From Thecaphora thlaspeos (Eukaryota; Basidiomycota; Ustilaginomycetes; Urocystidales; Glomosporiaceae): a DNA stretch of 64,000 nucleotides. The position numbers were made by a program, and so were the translations under genes. Below the pieces are notes generated by a model. It did no database searches and was not told the DNA's origin. It was given only the letters and a program-made list of their open reading frames with translations. Position 1 is the stretch's first letter, and the number at the start of each line of letters is the position of its first letter. The stretch spans positions 124,001 through 188,000 of the forward strand of contig UWYS01000020.1 in the NCBI GenBank assembly GCA_900291925.1, written 5' to 3'. Of the stretch, positions 43,795 through 55,643 are shown in pieces.

Positions 43795-45484
43795 CTAGCG
43801 CGCAGAGGCATGCCTCGAGTGCTGCCCAGACTGCCTGGGAGATGTCCTGCTCTGTCCCACTTGGAAGTTGACAGGCGGGGCGTGCAGCCGCTTATTAGCC
43901 GCCTGGTCGAATGGCGGCATCGGGCTCTCGGGCGGCGTCGGGACCATGCTCGAGTGCATGCTGCCATTGTTATAGCCGCCAGGGCTCGCCGGCGGTCCGA
44001 GCATCGTTATCAGCGGAGGCGGCGGCATGACCCACGGCATGCTCATCGGAGGCCCGTAGAACGACATCGGTCGGGCCATGGCCACCTGTGGCTGTCCGTG
44101 AAGACTTTGCATCGATCCGGACATTGGCATGCCGTAGCCCCCCATGTACGGCGACATCCCCGCCGGCATGTCGTAAGGATTCATCGGCATTGCCATCATC
44201 GGTGGCGTCGGCAGCGCAAAGGCCGGGCTCCAGGTGCCGTTGTGTGGGAGCGGAGGTGGTGGCGCAAAGCTCATCTGCGAGTCGCGCCGGCTCATCCTCT
44301 TCATGCTGCCTCTCGCCTGCGAGTCGCCGCTGCGGTAGGCGTCGCCCGCCCATTCGGAGGGGATTTGGCTCTTTCGCCGTGATTGCGACTGCGACTGGCC
44401 GTGCGCCTGCGACAGCGTCGAACGCCTTCGGTCGTCGTGGCCCTGCTCGCGCGGCTGCTTGGACTGGCGCTTGTGGACCTGCGAGACGTCCGACTGCGTC
44501 CTGGCGCGGCCGTTGGGCTGATGTTCGGGGTTGAGCGGCGATCCTGCAAACGCGCTGCTGCGACGAGCGGCCTGAAGCCGCTGGGCCTGCTGCTCGCTGA
44601 GAGAGGCGCGGTTGTAGGGCGGCCTCTCCACCGCCTCGTTGAGCTCGGCCGTCGAGCTCGATTTCGGCAGGTTCGAGAGCCGCGAGCGGCTCTTTCCGCC
44701 CTGCCGGACAGAGCCTGCGTTTGAAGAGGCGGCCGAAGAGGTCGAGCCGGCACATGCGGCTACTGCGGCCGGCATCGCCGGGTTTGGTAGATCCGAGGAC
44801 TCGCTGCGGTCGGTGCGCTGCTGCGTCTCGTCGGTCGACTGCGACGGCGGGGCTGAGGGCTTTAGCATCGACGCTGACGACGATGCCTCGGCCGCGGGGG
44901 GCGTGTACTGGATGTGCCGCGCCAGGATTCGCGCCAGCTGCTGGAGGTTGTTGTTCCTGCCGTCGTACTTGGGCCTCGCCTGCACCAGCATCTCTACAGA
45001 CGCGACAAGGTTGATCCAGACGCGGAGGTTCGAGGATGCTAGAGTCAGTGGGGCAGGAAGTCAACCGGCGCATGATGCAAATGCGCTTGATGAAAACTAA
45101 GCACTCACTGGTCGCGTTAAGGATCTCATGGTCGCTCCAGATGGTCCAGCCGAGCTCCTGTCGACGGCAGATGTCTCGCCAGAGCGGACTCGAGATGTCG
45201 TGAGCCGAGGCCACCATCCGGCCCCTCTCGATGCTAATGTCAAAGACCTGCGCGGAGCCGGTCGTCCCGGCGGCCGGATCGACCTTGAGGGCCCAGTGCT
45301 CGGTCTCGAGGCCGCGGTGCTGCATGGCCCCCTTCAGACCGCCCGAGTCAATACCGGCCAGGTCGAGCGGGATCTCCTGCTGGTCCAGGGGGACCGCGAT
45401 TAGCGTCAGCTTCCTCGCCTGCGGATGGGGCGCTGGCGCCGCTTCCTCGACGACCGGGTTCGACTTCGATGTGCAGTTGCCCAT
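43795..45484 (-). CDS. N-terminally acylated orphan with degenerate NC-type fold
   Basis: There are two exons, 45484-45109 and 45038-43795, across GTGAGT...TAG, giving 539 aa. The protein begins MGNCTSKS, a consensus N-myristoylation site (Gly2, with Ser6) with Cys4 for palmitoylation, so it is probably plasma-membrane anchored. Residues 24-168 look like one folded domain: LTLIAVPLD, EHWALKVD (His63), VFDIS, GWTIWSDHEIL and NNLQQLARILARHI (155-168). The order His...W(S)DxEI...NN-x-Q-x-x-A-x-x-L resembles NC/LRAT-like cysteine enzymes, where the NN is followed by a catalytic Cys. Here that place is Leu157. Residues 175-539 are Ser/Pro/Gln/Met-rich and disordered-looking, with RRxS-type sites. 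The function is unknown; a membrane-tethered scaffold or pseudoenzyme is inference. Confidence 0.78.
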
Positions 45485-48119
45485 GGTAGCGAGCAGAGGT
45501 CGGACGGTCGTACTTCCGCTGTTCAGCCGGGGCGCAAGGCGTCGGAGACGGTTGCCGGAGAGGTGCTGCTAAAGCTGTTGTTCCTCACTGCAAAGGAGCA
45601 AGGGGAAATTGAACACAAAGGTGCGGCCGAACGTGCGACGGGCGTGGCGGACGGCGGCAGGCCTCGAGATAAATCGATGCGTTCTTCTAGGTGGACGTAG
45701 GCGGCGCATTCATCGCTGGACCGCTGTTTACGTCGTTGGCACTTTTCTTCAAAGGGGCGATAGGGCTGTTCTGCGCGAGCCCGGGTCGTCCGTGGCCAGC
45801 ACGGGGTTCGATGGAGATGTGAGGTGTAGAGAGGATGGTGGAATCGAAGGTCGAAGGCGGGCGTGGAGAAAAGACAGGGGCAAGGGAGGATGGTGAGCAT
45901 GGCGTGAGCCAAAGGCGATCGCTGGGTGAGGCGCCAAGTAACCAGCATACGAGAATCCCTCACCTGGCTCTGTCAGTCAAGCAAGCTCAGGTCCTTTGAT
46001 CGCCGGGTGCGGGCTGATCGTGAAGGTGCGGTAGATACTTGGACGACTCCTCTTCTAAAGCGCAATAGTAGGAGTGATAGCCGTTGGCGAAAATGTGCTG
46101 CGCCCCTATGTGTGGGGTGTATGCGGTGCGTGTGGGGCACTGCGTGGGCGCAACAGTGATGGCTCGGTGGGCAAGGCAGGCAGGGGTACAGAGAAAAAGC
46201 GATGGCTGGCCGTCCGCGGACTGTCGATGGAAGGCGCCGACGTTGGGCTGAATAGAGCACTGCGTGGACCACGGAGCGTCGGTCTTTTCCGCTCTTTTAA
46301 TCGGTCTGTGCGGCGAGTCTTTTCAGTGTATAAGCTCTTGCTTCCTGATCGCGGCTGAGTGGCTCTCTGATATCAGCTGAGAGCCTGCCGCACGGGATCG
46401 GAAGCGTGGCGAATGGGAAGGGTGGGGCCAGGTGGGTGAATCGGGGAGAAAAGGCCGTCGGCACGCTAGTGAATGAAGTGGGAGGGTTGGGTGAAAGAGC
46501 AATGACCCGATGGCCAGCGGTGGGCGGAAGGAGGTGAGGTGAGGCGGTGAGAGGCAGGACAAGGGGTATCAAGGACCGTGATGGTGGTGGCGGCGGGAAG
46601 GGAAGGGGGGAGGAGGGGAGACAGACTGATCAGGCAGGGCAAGGGAGAGCAGGGAAGCGGAGGGGAAAGCAGCAGTGGACTCCTGCCGCTAGGCAGAGCA
46701 AAGAAGAGGCAGGTGACCGCCGACCGACCGTCGTGATGCAATGGACCGCCTGGCTACTGCAGCTCCCACAGCTAAGTACATAAGCCTCCGACCAACAAGC
46801 AAGGACCAGGCATGGCAGTTGCGATGTCTGCCACCGCCGCAAGACGCCAAAAAGCGACCGACCATGGCCGGAGGCGGGCCGCTTGGCGGGCGGAGTCAGG
46901 AGCAGGTGTGGTGGAGCAAGCTCGGATGGCGACCGCGGGAGTCCTTGGTCCAAGCAGCAGCAGCTCAGCAACTCAGGGTCTAGCCTCCCCTTTTTCCTCT
47001 TTTTGCGTGGGAACAGGCCCGCATCTCCTCTCGAGAGCGTAGGGAACGTTCAGCCGGATCCAGTCAAGTAGCCTCGAGATAGAGTCTGGCCCTCTTTTCT
47101 CCCTTCCCCGTCGTCGGATCGACCCGGATCCACGCCCTCCTTCCGGCCTACGTAGCGCTGTCGGGAGCCAGCCGATGGCGGCTGACTATAGCTTGGCTCG
47201 TCCGCTAGCTCTGTGTGACGGGACGGTACCATCGCGCCACACGGCTCGCGCCGACCGGAAGCAGCAGCCACAGCGTCTTCGAGACGCGTCGTTCCGTCCA
47301 TGAAGACGCCCTCGAGGCCAGGGTCCGGCATTCTGTCGAACAAGGTCATCGTCGTTGTCACTAGAGAGATGTATGAGCGCCCACTGCTTTGGCACGTCCC
47401 AGCTGAGCCACAACGCCGGCCCTTACGTTTACAAACCCTCTTTGTTTGCTTCTCTCTCGTCTCCGAACGGCGCCCTTGTCCGACTTCCCTATAGTCTTTA
47501 GGTCCCGATCCTCTCTGTGGCGTGCTGGTTGTATTGTACGCTGACGGCCCAGGCGTAATAATACACATGTTGTTCGATTCTTACTTCTTAATCTTCTTTG
47601 ATTGGTTGCTTCGCATCGGAATGCGTGATCTCGAACGACACGTTCTGCCTTGACGCTCGTGGGCCGGCGGCGACGTCCCATCTCTATGTACGCTGGCAGA
47701 CTCTTTTGCTCGCAACCCCTATCGTCGCCCCGCCCTCGAACTGAAAGAGTGCCTTTGCCGGGCATGGATAGTTGTTCGCCCTCAGTTCATCCAACGGCCG
47801 TCGCCGCCTCCTGTGTACACCTCCTTCGTAGACGAGCGAGAGAGCGACTCTTTTCGTCGCAATTTCCGAGATGACGCAAGATCTCGTCGGGCGTCCCGTA
47901 TCGGACTGACGGGGAGCGTCAGTGCCTACATAGGCCTTCGTCAGACGGCACGTTTTGGCAAGTGAGGTCGTCGTCCGTCTGAAAGCGATCCGTGTGCATG
48001 TTCTGGCCTGGTAGCCAGCTAGTGATATACGTTCAGTCAAAGGCCCTCCCGGAACAAAACGTCGACCCGCGGTCTGCTGCGCGATGCCGTCTCACGCTTC
48101 TCTGCGCTGTTGCGCTCGA
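45485..48119. other. 2.6-kb gene-poor region
   Basis: No frame resembles a known protein and none has convincing codon composition. The sequence is mixed, with purine-rich + strand sequence at 46380-46700 and a less GC-rich part at 47400-48060. It must contain the promoter of the MGNC gene and the LAS1 terminator. Confidence 0.45.
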
Positions 48120-50298
48120 TCAGAAAGCAACGCCGCTGAGCATCGGTACCCGCCCATCGAGACATCCGATGGGGGTAGGCATCCACGTCGCACCGGCCCT
48201 AGACCAGCCCGGAGGCAGACCGTCTTTCTCTCCCGCTCCCACGCCGTCCCCTCCTTGTTCCTGCCTACCTACAACAAGAAGAACCTGGACTTCCCTCGTC
48301 TCTGCTTCGACTTCGGCGTTCATCCTGTTGAGCTGCTCCAGTCGTTGCTCCATCTCGTTCAGACCCTCTTCGAAGCCCGTCTTGACCACGACGATGTCGG
48401 CGCCGGTATCGACCTTATCGTTGGCGGCGGGGTCCAACTCGACATCGGCCGTCTCGCCAGCAGCGGCGGCGACAGCTGGTCTGGCTCCGCTGTCCTCGTA
48501 CTCGGCTGACACGGGAGACAGGTCGGAGGCTCGAAGTCCTACCGTAGACTCGAGGATGGGCAGGAGCGGCTTGATCGTCGTCGAGAGCTTCGGGCTCGTG
48601 CTCGATAGGAAGCCAAGCAGCGAGATTGCCCTGTGGCGGTGAACGTAGTCAAAGGGGGAAGAGAATGGCGTCAGTCTACAGGTCAGGAGCTTCCTTGAGC
48701 GTGCGTTTTGCCTCCATTCGGCAAGCCATCGCCGCAGCGGTACTCACCCTTCCGACGGCCACCGCAGGCACTGCTCGGTCAGGGCCGTCTCCAGTGTCCT
48801 GGCGACGCCGTTGTGGCTCTCCGACACGTCCTCAGCCAGCATCTGATCGTCGTCGCTGAAAAGATGTCGCAGCCACGCCTCGGACGTCTTCTTGTAGGTA
48901 GGCTGCGGCCACGCCTCCGTCCTCCAATCTTTCGCCTCTGCCCCGCTAGCTGTAAAGCCGAAAACGGACTCGGTCTGAGTCTCGAACGTCGTTTCAGGTG
49001 CGACGTAGGCGAGGGACGCGAACAGCTTTTCAAACAGCACCGAGAGGAATGGGAGGCCGAAGTGTAGGCGGAGGTAGGCGATCAGTGGCGACCACGTCTC
49101 TTCTAGCTCCTCGGGTAGGACGATCTTGTCGTCCTGAGCAGAAGCGCGGACCCGCTTGCTCCTCGACAGCGGGACCATGCCGCCCGGCGTGAGCAGCGCA
49201 TCGACGAGGTCGCGCATCGCGGCCCGCACCACCTCGACGTCGTAGCCGTTCGAGACGTCCGTCCAACCGCCGCCGCCCGACTCCTCCTCGATCTCCTCGC
49301 GCGTCCTCTTCCTGCCCATTCTCGAGGCGATCAGCTTCGATGCCCCGCCTCCAGCCATCATCCGCGTGTTGGTCCAGTTCTGGATGGCCTTGAAGAGCCT
49401 GATGACCTCGGCACGCTGGCGACCGGCCAGACTCTTATCCCGGATGATGGCCTTGCCGAGCTTCTTGTAGGATCGCAGCAGCGAGGCGAGCTGTTCAAGC
49501 GCCTCGACGCGCTCCTTGCGCCGGTCCTCTTCGCTAGGCTCGGCGCGGACCTGCACGATGGTCGAGTTGGGCTCTGGCTGCTTCGAGGCGACGGCGGCTT
49601 CTTCGTCGTCGCCCTGCTGGGCAAAGAGGGTCGGGACCCAGAAGTTGCGGTGCAGCCAGTCAAGGGCCTGCGACGGGGAGCAGGCGAGCGCGGGACAAAG
49701 GGAGGGTCCGGGTTGGTGTCAGTCAAGCAGCAGCGCAGCATCGCTGCGGATGCGGGTACGAGCTACTCACGGCTCTGGTGGCCTCCCTACAGACGGAAAG
49801 ACTGGGCAGGTCCTCGTGCGTACCGGCGTGCCTGAGCTCGACGAACCAGTGCGGCAGGCCGATGCGTGCGGCGATGGCGGCAATGGACTGCGCAAAGTTG
49901 CCGGACTGGTACGAGTCGACGATCGAATTGACGAAGCGCGTGATGGCCATGGTGTAGTTCATACGGATGCCGAGCTCTGCTCCGCCTCCCATAGCCTCGA
50001 GCGACGTCGAGGCAAACGACGAGCCCGCGGCGGCGTTGATGTGCTGCATGTGCTCGTCGAGAAGGATGGCCTGGATCAGGGAGGCAGTTGATTCGACGGC
50101 GTAAGGGCACGACGAGCGGTTCATCCATAGCTGGACGATCGAGAGGGCGTGGTTGGGGTCGGGGATAGGGGCGGAGGACTGGTCGCCGTTGTCGTGGTCT
50201 TCAGCGAGGAAGGCCGAGTTGGGGTAGAGGTGACGGTAGACGGCCAGCAGCTGACTCTTCCTGGAGCCCTCGAAGGGCGTCCTCCGTGGCAGCCTCAT
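48120..50298 (-). CDS. LAS1: LAS1 pre-rRNA endonuclease subunit
   Basis: There are three exons, 50298-49771, 49667-48748 and 48630-48120 (GT-AG, phases consistent), giving 652 aa. Las1 is the HEPN endoribonuclease that cuts ITS2 during 60S subunit maturation, working with the kinase Grc3. The nuclease motif is intact: HWFVELRHAGTHEDLPSL, with Arg156 and His161 forming the RxxxxH pair. The flanking sequence (AIAARIGLP before, REATRALDWLHRNFW across the first splice junction) is family-typical. The C-terminal half is more divergent. It ends with GWSRAGATWMPTPIGCL, the short C-terminal motif seen in fungal Las1 proteins that contacts Grc3. The exon 3 frame is the one that carries this motif, which supports the last splice. 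It shares a divergent promoter with the uL3m gene. Confidence 0.93.
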
Positions 50299-50675
50299 GG
50301 TGAGCAATGAGTCCGGCGGTGGAGGAGGAGAGGGACCGGTGGTGGTTGTGGTGGTGGTGGTAGTCAGGGCGCGTGGGGTCGCGGGCTGGGACCCAAGGAG
50401 AAGCCGACGAGGCTGGAGGTAGGAAAGCTCAACCTCAGCCTTCGCCTCCCGCCAGCGAGCAAAAATGTGGGACCCCAACGCCGACTTCCGTGGCGGGACG
50501 TGGGGCGGAGCCGATGCGCTCGTCCCACGTGAAGAAAAAACTGGGCCGCCTCTCCGCCATCATCACCGTCACCACCTTTTCCTAGACGACGACGACCACC
50601 ACCTTCTCTTGCGCGGCATCCCTCCTCCCGATCGCCCCATCGCTCCCACTCTCCAGCCACCCAGCCACCACCGAC
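50299..50675. promoter_or_regulatory. Bidirectional promoter LAS1 / uL3m
   Basis: A 377-bp spacer separates the divergent starts of a 60S-maturation nuclease and a mitochondrial ribosomal protein. It contains a CCACCAC run near 50345-50365 and C-rich leaders on both sides, but no TATA box. Confidence 0.5.
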
Positions 50676-51946
50676 ATGTCGGCGCTTCGACAACCCGTCC
50701 AGCACAGCCGGCAGGCGCTCTATGCAATGCTGCGCCAGCGCTTCTCCACTCTCGCCGTTTCGCCCGTCCAGCAAATCGCCCGCAGCAGCAGCACAACTTC
50801 ACAGTACACAAGCGCCATCGCCTCTTCCTCTGCGACCTCATCCCCTTCCAGGCTGATCCACACGTCCGCCTCGTCAAGCCAGGCCCAGCCGACCGAGACG
50901 ACAACGTCAGCCCCTGCCGCTCCTGCCTCCTCCAAAGGGGCAGCAGCAGCAGCAGCACCAGAGCCTACCGTCGCCCCGACTTGGACACCAAACTCCCAGC
51001 GCGTCGGTCTGATCGCCGTCAAGCGCGGCATGACCTCCTTCTTCCTCCCCAACGGCGAGCGCATCCCCGCCACAGTCCTCCAGGTGCACTCCAACCAGGT
51101 CTCGGCCCACATTGGCTTCGACAAGGACCCGGCAGAGAACGCCTACACGGCCATCCAGGTTGCCGCTGTCGATGCAAAGAGCCGCAACCACGTCCCCAGG
51201 CAGGTGATGGGTCACCTCAAGAAGGCGCAGATCCAGAAGGGCAAAAAGGTCATCCGCGAGTTCCCCGTCTCGCGGAACGCTCTCGTCCCGCTCGGGACCA
51301 CGCTCTCGGCCGTCCACTTTGTCCCCGGTCAGTCGGTCGACGTGCGCGCCATCACGAGGGGCAAAGGCTTCCAGGGTGTCATGAAGCGGTGGGACTTTAA
51401 GGGTCTCCGGGCGTCGCATGGTGTCTCGATCTCGCACCGTTCCCACGGTTCCACCGGTCACTCGCAGGATCCAGGCCGTGTCTACCCGGGCAAGAAGATG
51501 GCTGGGCGCATGGGCGGAAACAAGCACAGCACCATTCACAGTGAGTGTCCCGCATTCCGTCGTCACCCGATACTTACCCGTCCACCTGGTCTCTCTGACC
51601 CCCTCCATTATCTGCCCTCTTTCTCCTCTTCTCCGACCCGACAGACCTGCTCGTCCTGCGCGTAGATTCCTCGACCGAAACCATTCTTGTAAAAGGCAAC
51701 GTCCCTGGCCCGGAGAACCAGCCGGTGACGCTGATTGACGCCCAGCGACCTTCGTGGAAGGCGCAAAAGATCTACCGACGCGATCGTCTGCCCACCGGTG
51801 AGGCGCTGACGGGTAAAGAGGACGACTCGATCTACCTCGCACAGGGTGTTCAGAAACTTCCCTTCCCCGCCGGGGACGTGAAGCTCGCGAGGCAGCTGCC
51901 CAGTATCGTAGAGGTCGGACTCAACCTGTCGTCTTCGTCGTCGTAG
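50676..51946 (+). CDS. MRPL3: Mitochondrial large-subunit ribosomal protein uL3m
   Basis: There are two exons, 50676-51540 and 51645-51946 (GTGAGT...CAG), giving 388 aa. Residues 1-110 are a Ser/Ala/Arg/Gln-rich presequence without acidic residues up to about 72, as expected for mitochondrial import. The L3 fold follows: RVGLIAVKRGMTSFFLPNGERIPATVLQV, and the L3 signature region FKGLRASHGVSISHRSHGSTGHSQDPGRVYPGKKMAGRMG. Splicing yields the family segment STIHNLLVLRVD. The C-terminal part (VKGNVPGP, the usual end of bacterial-type L3) is followed by about 80 more residues, which mitochondrial versions often have. It is the equivalent of yeast MRPL9. Confidence 0.96.
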
Positions 51947-52358
51947 TATGGCGAGGCTTCCGGTGAATTGACGTAGTTCGGATGAAGAGATAGAATGATG
52001 CGTGCTCGTCTGCAGCGCGGTGAGCGAGCGCCTTGGCGTGCTGACTGTGTGCGCAGGCATGTGTTGGTGGGTCTCAAAGCCCTCCGAGATAGTCCTGTCT
52101 ATGTATCACCCTCGAGTTTTCCAGGTGTTATCCCTCTCGAAGCGGCATTTCCCTGCACGCGATGCGTTTTTCTGACGAGGGCGAGCACCTTCATTCGCCC
52201 CCCTGCGGCATCTCTGCCCACTTGCATCGACTGCGCGGACCACTGCAAGCACAGACACATGACAAAAATACAAGACGCACAACCCACAATGACATGGTAT
52301 CGGAAAAGAGCAAGTCTGTGTTTGGTTCGATCGATCGAGCCCTATTCATCATATTTTT

Positions 52359-52394
<36 letters not shown>

Positions 52395-52621
52395 AGTGGG
52401 TGAGTGGGTGAGTGTGCATGTTGCGTGCGAAGAGAGTGAGATAGTATCAAAAGGGGCTGAGTTTTTTGATGAAGACCGAAAGAAGAAAAAGTACATGTTT
52501 GCTTGCGCGCAAAAAATCACCCAGGCCATACCCCCCCAACCTCCCTAAACGTTAATCCTTATGCTATCCTTCAGAACCCAGGGGAAGGATGTGAAGGGAG
52601 CTCAAAAAAGGATGAAGACGT
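51947..52621. other. Convergent 3' region with GT microsatellite
   Basis: This lies between the stops of uL3m (+) and eL36 (-). It contains a 29-base GT run at 52362-52390, followed by three TGAGTGGG-type units. The eL36 side (minus strand) is T- and C-rich and fits a 3' UTR. Confidence 0.6.
52362..52390 (+). repeat. (GT)n microsatellite
   Basis: The run has 14 full units and is followed by tandem TGAGTGGG units up to about 52412. Confidence 0.9.
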
Positions 52622-54168
52622 TTAGTGGCCGGCACGACGCTGCTCAGCAATGACGGCGGTGAGGGCCTCCATCTTGCTCTTGGCGCGGCGGAGAGTGCCG
52701 ACGCGGCGCTTGATGAACTTGCGAGCGCGCTTGTCCTGTTTGGGCGGCGGAGAGACGGAGCAAGGGAGTCACAAATGGGTCAGTTGGTAATCGACCATCG
52801 TCGCTGAGGTCCACGAGTGCCGCTGCTGCGCCTGCATCGTCCGAAGTTCGATCTGCCTGCCAGCCAACCTTGATGCCCGCCATGTCGGGGTGCCTGTCGG
52901 GCGGAGCTAGGCCAGAATCGTCGTGCACGCCTGCCAAGACTCCTCCCATGATCTCCCGTCCCGGCCAGCCTTCTACAACAGCCTGCCGCTTCATGGATGC
53001 CCCGTTTCATCGTCCGATGCAGCGAGCCAAAGGCCATCTGCTTAGTAGTGAACCCGGGTATCGGGGCAGCAGCCTGTCGTACGGCCGAGGTAAGAGTCCT
53101 GCCCAAAGCCTGTGGACAGGGCAGTCGTCGCCGATGCGATGCTCGGTCGTGTTGGAGGCAGGACAGAGCAGACCCGGTGGCAGTCGCCTAGGTCGATGGA
53201 GGTTGCACCGCCAACCCTGTGACCCGACATCGCAAGCGATGTCTCATCCGATTAAACCATCGTTGCCAACCACTTATGCATCTATGCCTGAGCTGGTCCG
53301 TCTTCGTCTTCCTGAAAGGGTCAGTCTTCAGTCCGTCCCGTTCCCAGACCCTTCGAAGACATTCGCTGCCCAACGACAAAGTCTTAAGGCGTTGACAATG
53401 GTGGTGGCGGCGGCGGCGATCATGTCGAACGGTACAGCGAAAGCTTGGCTGCGTAATGTCTGCTCTCCTCTGCGAAGCTTACCTTGGAGTTCCTGATGAG
53501 CTCCATGGCTCTCCTCTCGTAAGGGGCGAAGCCGGCGACCTCGCGGATGACGGAGCGGATGACCTCGACACGCTCGCTCTTGCGGCCCTTGCGGTTGGCA
53601 GGGCGGGGGGCGAGGACGCGGCGCTCGGTGACGTGTCCGCGGTTGATGCCCCAGACGAGACCTGGAGTGGGGTGTGCCAGGGATGGAAGCAGAGACGGTC
53701 AGTATTGAGTTGGAACTTGCCTTGGACGGAAGCGACTGTGGAAACCATTCGCAGTACGACCTCTCTCCGCCGCGCGATCCGAGGACATGTGAGCTCAGTC
53801 CCTCGTGTCCAATCGTGCCGTTGCCGTCGTGGTCCGACACTGCCACAAGAGGACCGCCTGCCTCCCCTGCCATGCCGATGCGAACTCGAATCATAGGTCT
53901 TGTATAGGCCTAAGAACGGTCACGGTGTAGGTCCCTTCAACCGTATGTTCCTTCCAAAGCAATATGGTACTTCTTCCGTTCGGTGTCCTCCCTCCGATCC
54001 TCCAATCTGGCAGCATGTCTCCATGCCAATCGTCTGCTCCCGCCTCTCCCCTGTCTCTGCGATCGGTCGGTCGAGTCTTCGCTGTTGGTCGGTCGGGAGG
54101 TCGGCAGAGGCAAACGTACCAGTCCTGGTCACGCCGGTCTTGTGTGCTGGCTGGCTCGAGTTTGTCAT
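52622..54168 (-). CDS. RPL36: 60S ribosomal protein eL36, three exons with long introns
   Basis: Exons are 54168-54120, 53661-53483 and 52735-52622, with phases agreeing, giving 113 aa (the family is 100-106). Introns are 458 bp (GTACGT...CAG) and 747 bp (GTAAGC...CAG), far longer than others in this window. eL36 is a small basic protein of the cytosolic large subunit. Conserved blocks are [46 protein letters not shown], and [25 protein letters not shown], each completed by the splices. The first exon encodes only 16 full codons. The start was chosen because it is the first ATG in frame with the exon that reaches the conserved LVWGINRGH. No recognisable snoRNA was found in either intron. Confidence 0.95.
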
Positions 54169-55643
54169 GGTGTATGTATCGGAAAGGGTGGTGGGTCTTG
54201 AAGGTTGGTGGTTGATGGGGGGACGGTGGCGATCAGCGGTCGGTGAGGGAGGGAGGCCGGGTGGTGTCAGTCGAGAGACTGGGCCTGGCTCGGGTCAAGT
54301 CTCGCTCGCTTGATCAAAACTTGTTCGCCGGCTCCGCCCGCCTCTGTCTCTGAGCCAAATTTTTGAGAATTCCCACGCCTCCGAATTTTCTTGGGACTCG
54401 TTGGCCCCTTCCCGCCCGCCTTCTCCCCTCACCGAAGAGTGAGAGGGAGAGACGACGTGACGCGTCCTTCGGATCCGCCCCTCTGTTTCAAGCCGAGTCG
54501 ACTCGCATCGTCCACCCGTCGGACCTGTCACCTGGTGCTCCGAAGCCATGGTGGCCGTGTCGCCGTCTGGGGCTCTCCCTGTCAAGCCATTGATGTCACG
54601 AACCGTCTATCGATAGCAACCTACATCCGTCAGAGAGGATCTGCAGTCAGGGGCAAGGGCGGCCGCTCTGGAGACACTTTGTCTGGCACTGAGAGCCAGT
54701 CGTCATTCAGGACCCGCCTTTGATATTATTCTCTTATCTCAACCTTTTCTTTTGATCGTCAGTTCGACTCGAGTCGAACTACTCTCGGAAAGGAATAGAG
54801 GCAACAGACAGCACCTGCGCTGCTCCAGACAGACGCTCTTACAAACTGTAAGAAGGCATGGCTAGGGGTCCCAGACAAGAACATATGTCGTCCCTTAGCA
54901 AACTCGCGGTACGGCCTTTGCTCTCGGTGAAGACCGTCAATGACTCTCAGTCAGATCGATGCGGCTGATGCGCATCTATGCCTCTGAAGGTGGAGAGCCA
55001 CGAGCTTAAGAGCTGATCGCGATAGCATTGGTCGACCCCTACAACGGCGAAGGCTCGATGCGCTCAGCATCAAAGAAAGAAGGCCGCGTTGTAGTCCACG
55101 GTCAGTCTTGCGTCGGCTGATACCTCTCAAGACTGTGCAAGACAAGCTCGCGCTGGCACGGCGTGTGGCCTTGCTCTTCATCGTGTGTGGCAAGACTGTT
55201 GCCACACGGCTGAGTAAGGGACGGCAGACTCTGCGACAGCGTTGAAGCTGCCACGCATTCCACGCTGTCATTGCGACCGGGGAAGGGGCTGGGTCTCGCA
55301 GCCTGAGCGTGCGGAATGACAGGCAGCCGCAACAGGAGTATCCCCATGTTGTCGACATCGTCGATGCGAACAGAAGGCTGGGACATGGTGCGTCCGTCCG
55401 GCACCGGCGTGTCAAAGGGCAGCGGTAGCGTGCGAATGGGCGCTCCCTTGTGCACAGACCGCGCACCTCCACTTCCTGCGTGATCTCGCTTTTTTTCCCG
55501 TCGTTCGGTCTTCGCTCAGCCAGGCCAGGGTCCTCCTTCCAGTTCCACTTCCGACTCTTCCATCACCAGCATCGAGACCTCGTCCCCTTTTACCCTTCCT
55601 TGACAACCCACACCCACGCTCCTCTCATCGCCGCACGCCAGCC
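54169..55643. other. 1.5-kb divergent intergenic region
   Basis: This lies between eL36 (-) and pICln (+). It contains a perfect 20-bp palindrome at 54761-54780. No conserved frame is visible. Confidence 0.5.
54761..54780. repeat. Perfect 20-bp palindrome
   Basis: AGTTCGACTCGAGTCGAACT equals its own reverse complement with no spacer and has an XhoI-type core. It could bind a dimeric regulator or form a cruciform. It lies about 600 bp upstream of the eL36 start and 860 bp upstream of pICln. Confidence 0.7.

Noticed and set aside
47380..47480. Possible tRNA on the minus strand, suggested by GTGGCTCAGCTGGGA
   Set aside because: There is an A-box-like word, but no matching acceptor stem and no pairing T-arm around the nearest TTCGA.
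45600..48100. Several 90-170-aa frames on both strands
   Set aside because: They are Arg/Ser/Pro-rich, overlap one another and show neither conserved motifs nor splice-consistent extensions.
52736..53482. Box C/D snoRNA in the long eL36 intron
   Set aside because: ACGATGA and CTGA-like words exist but are too far apart and lack terminal stems.
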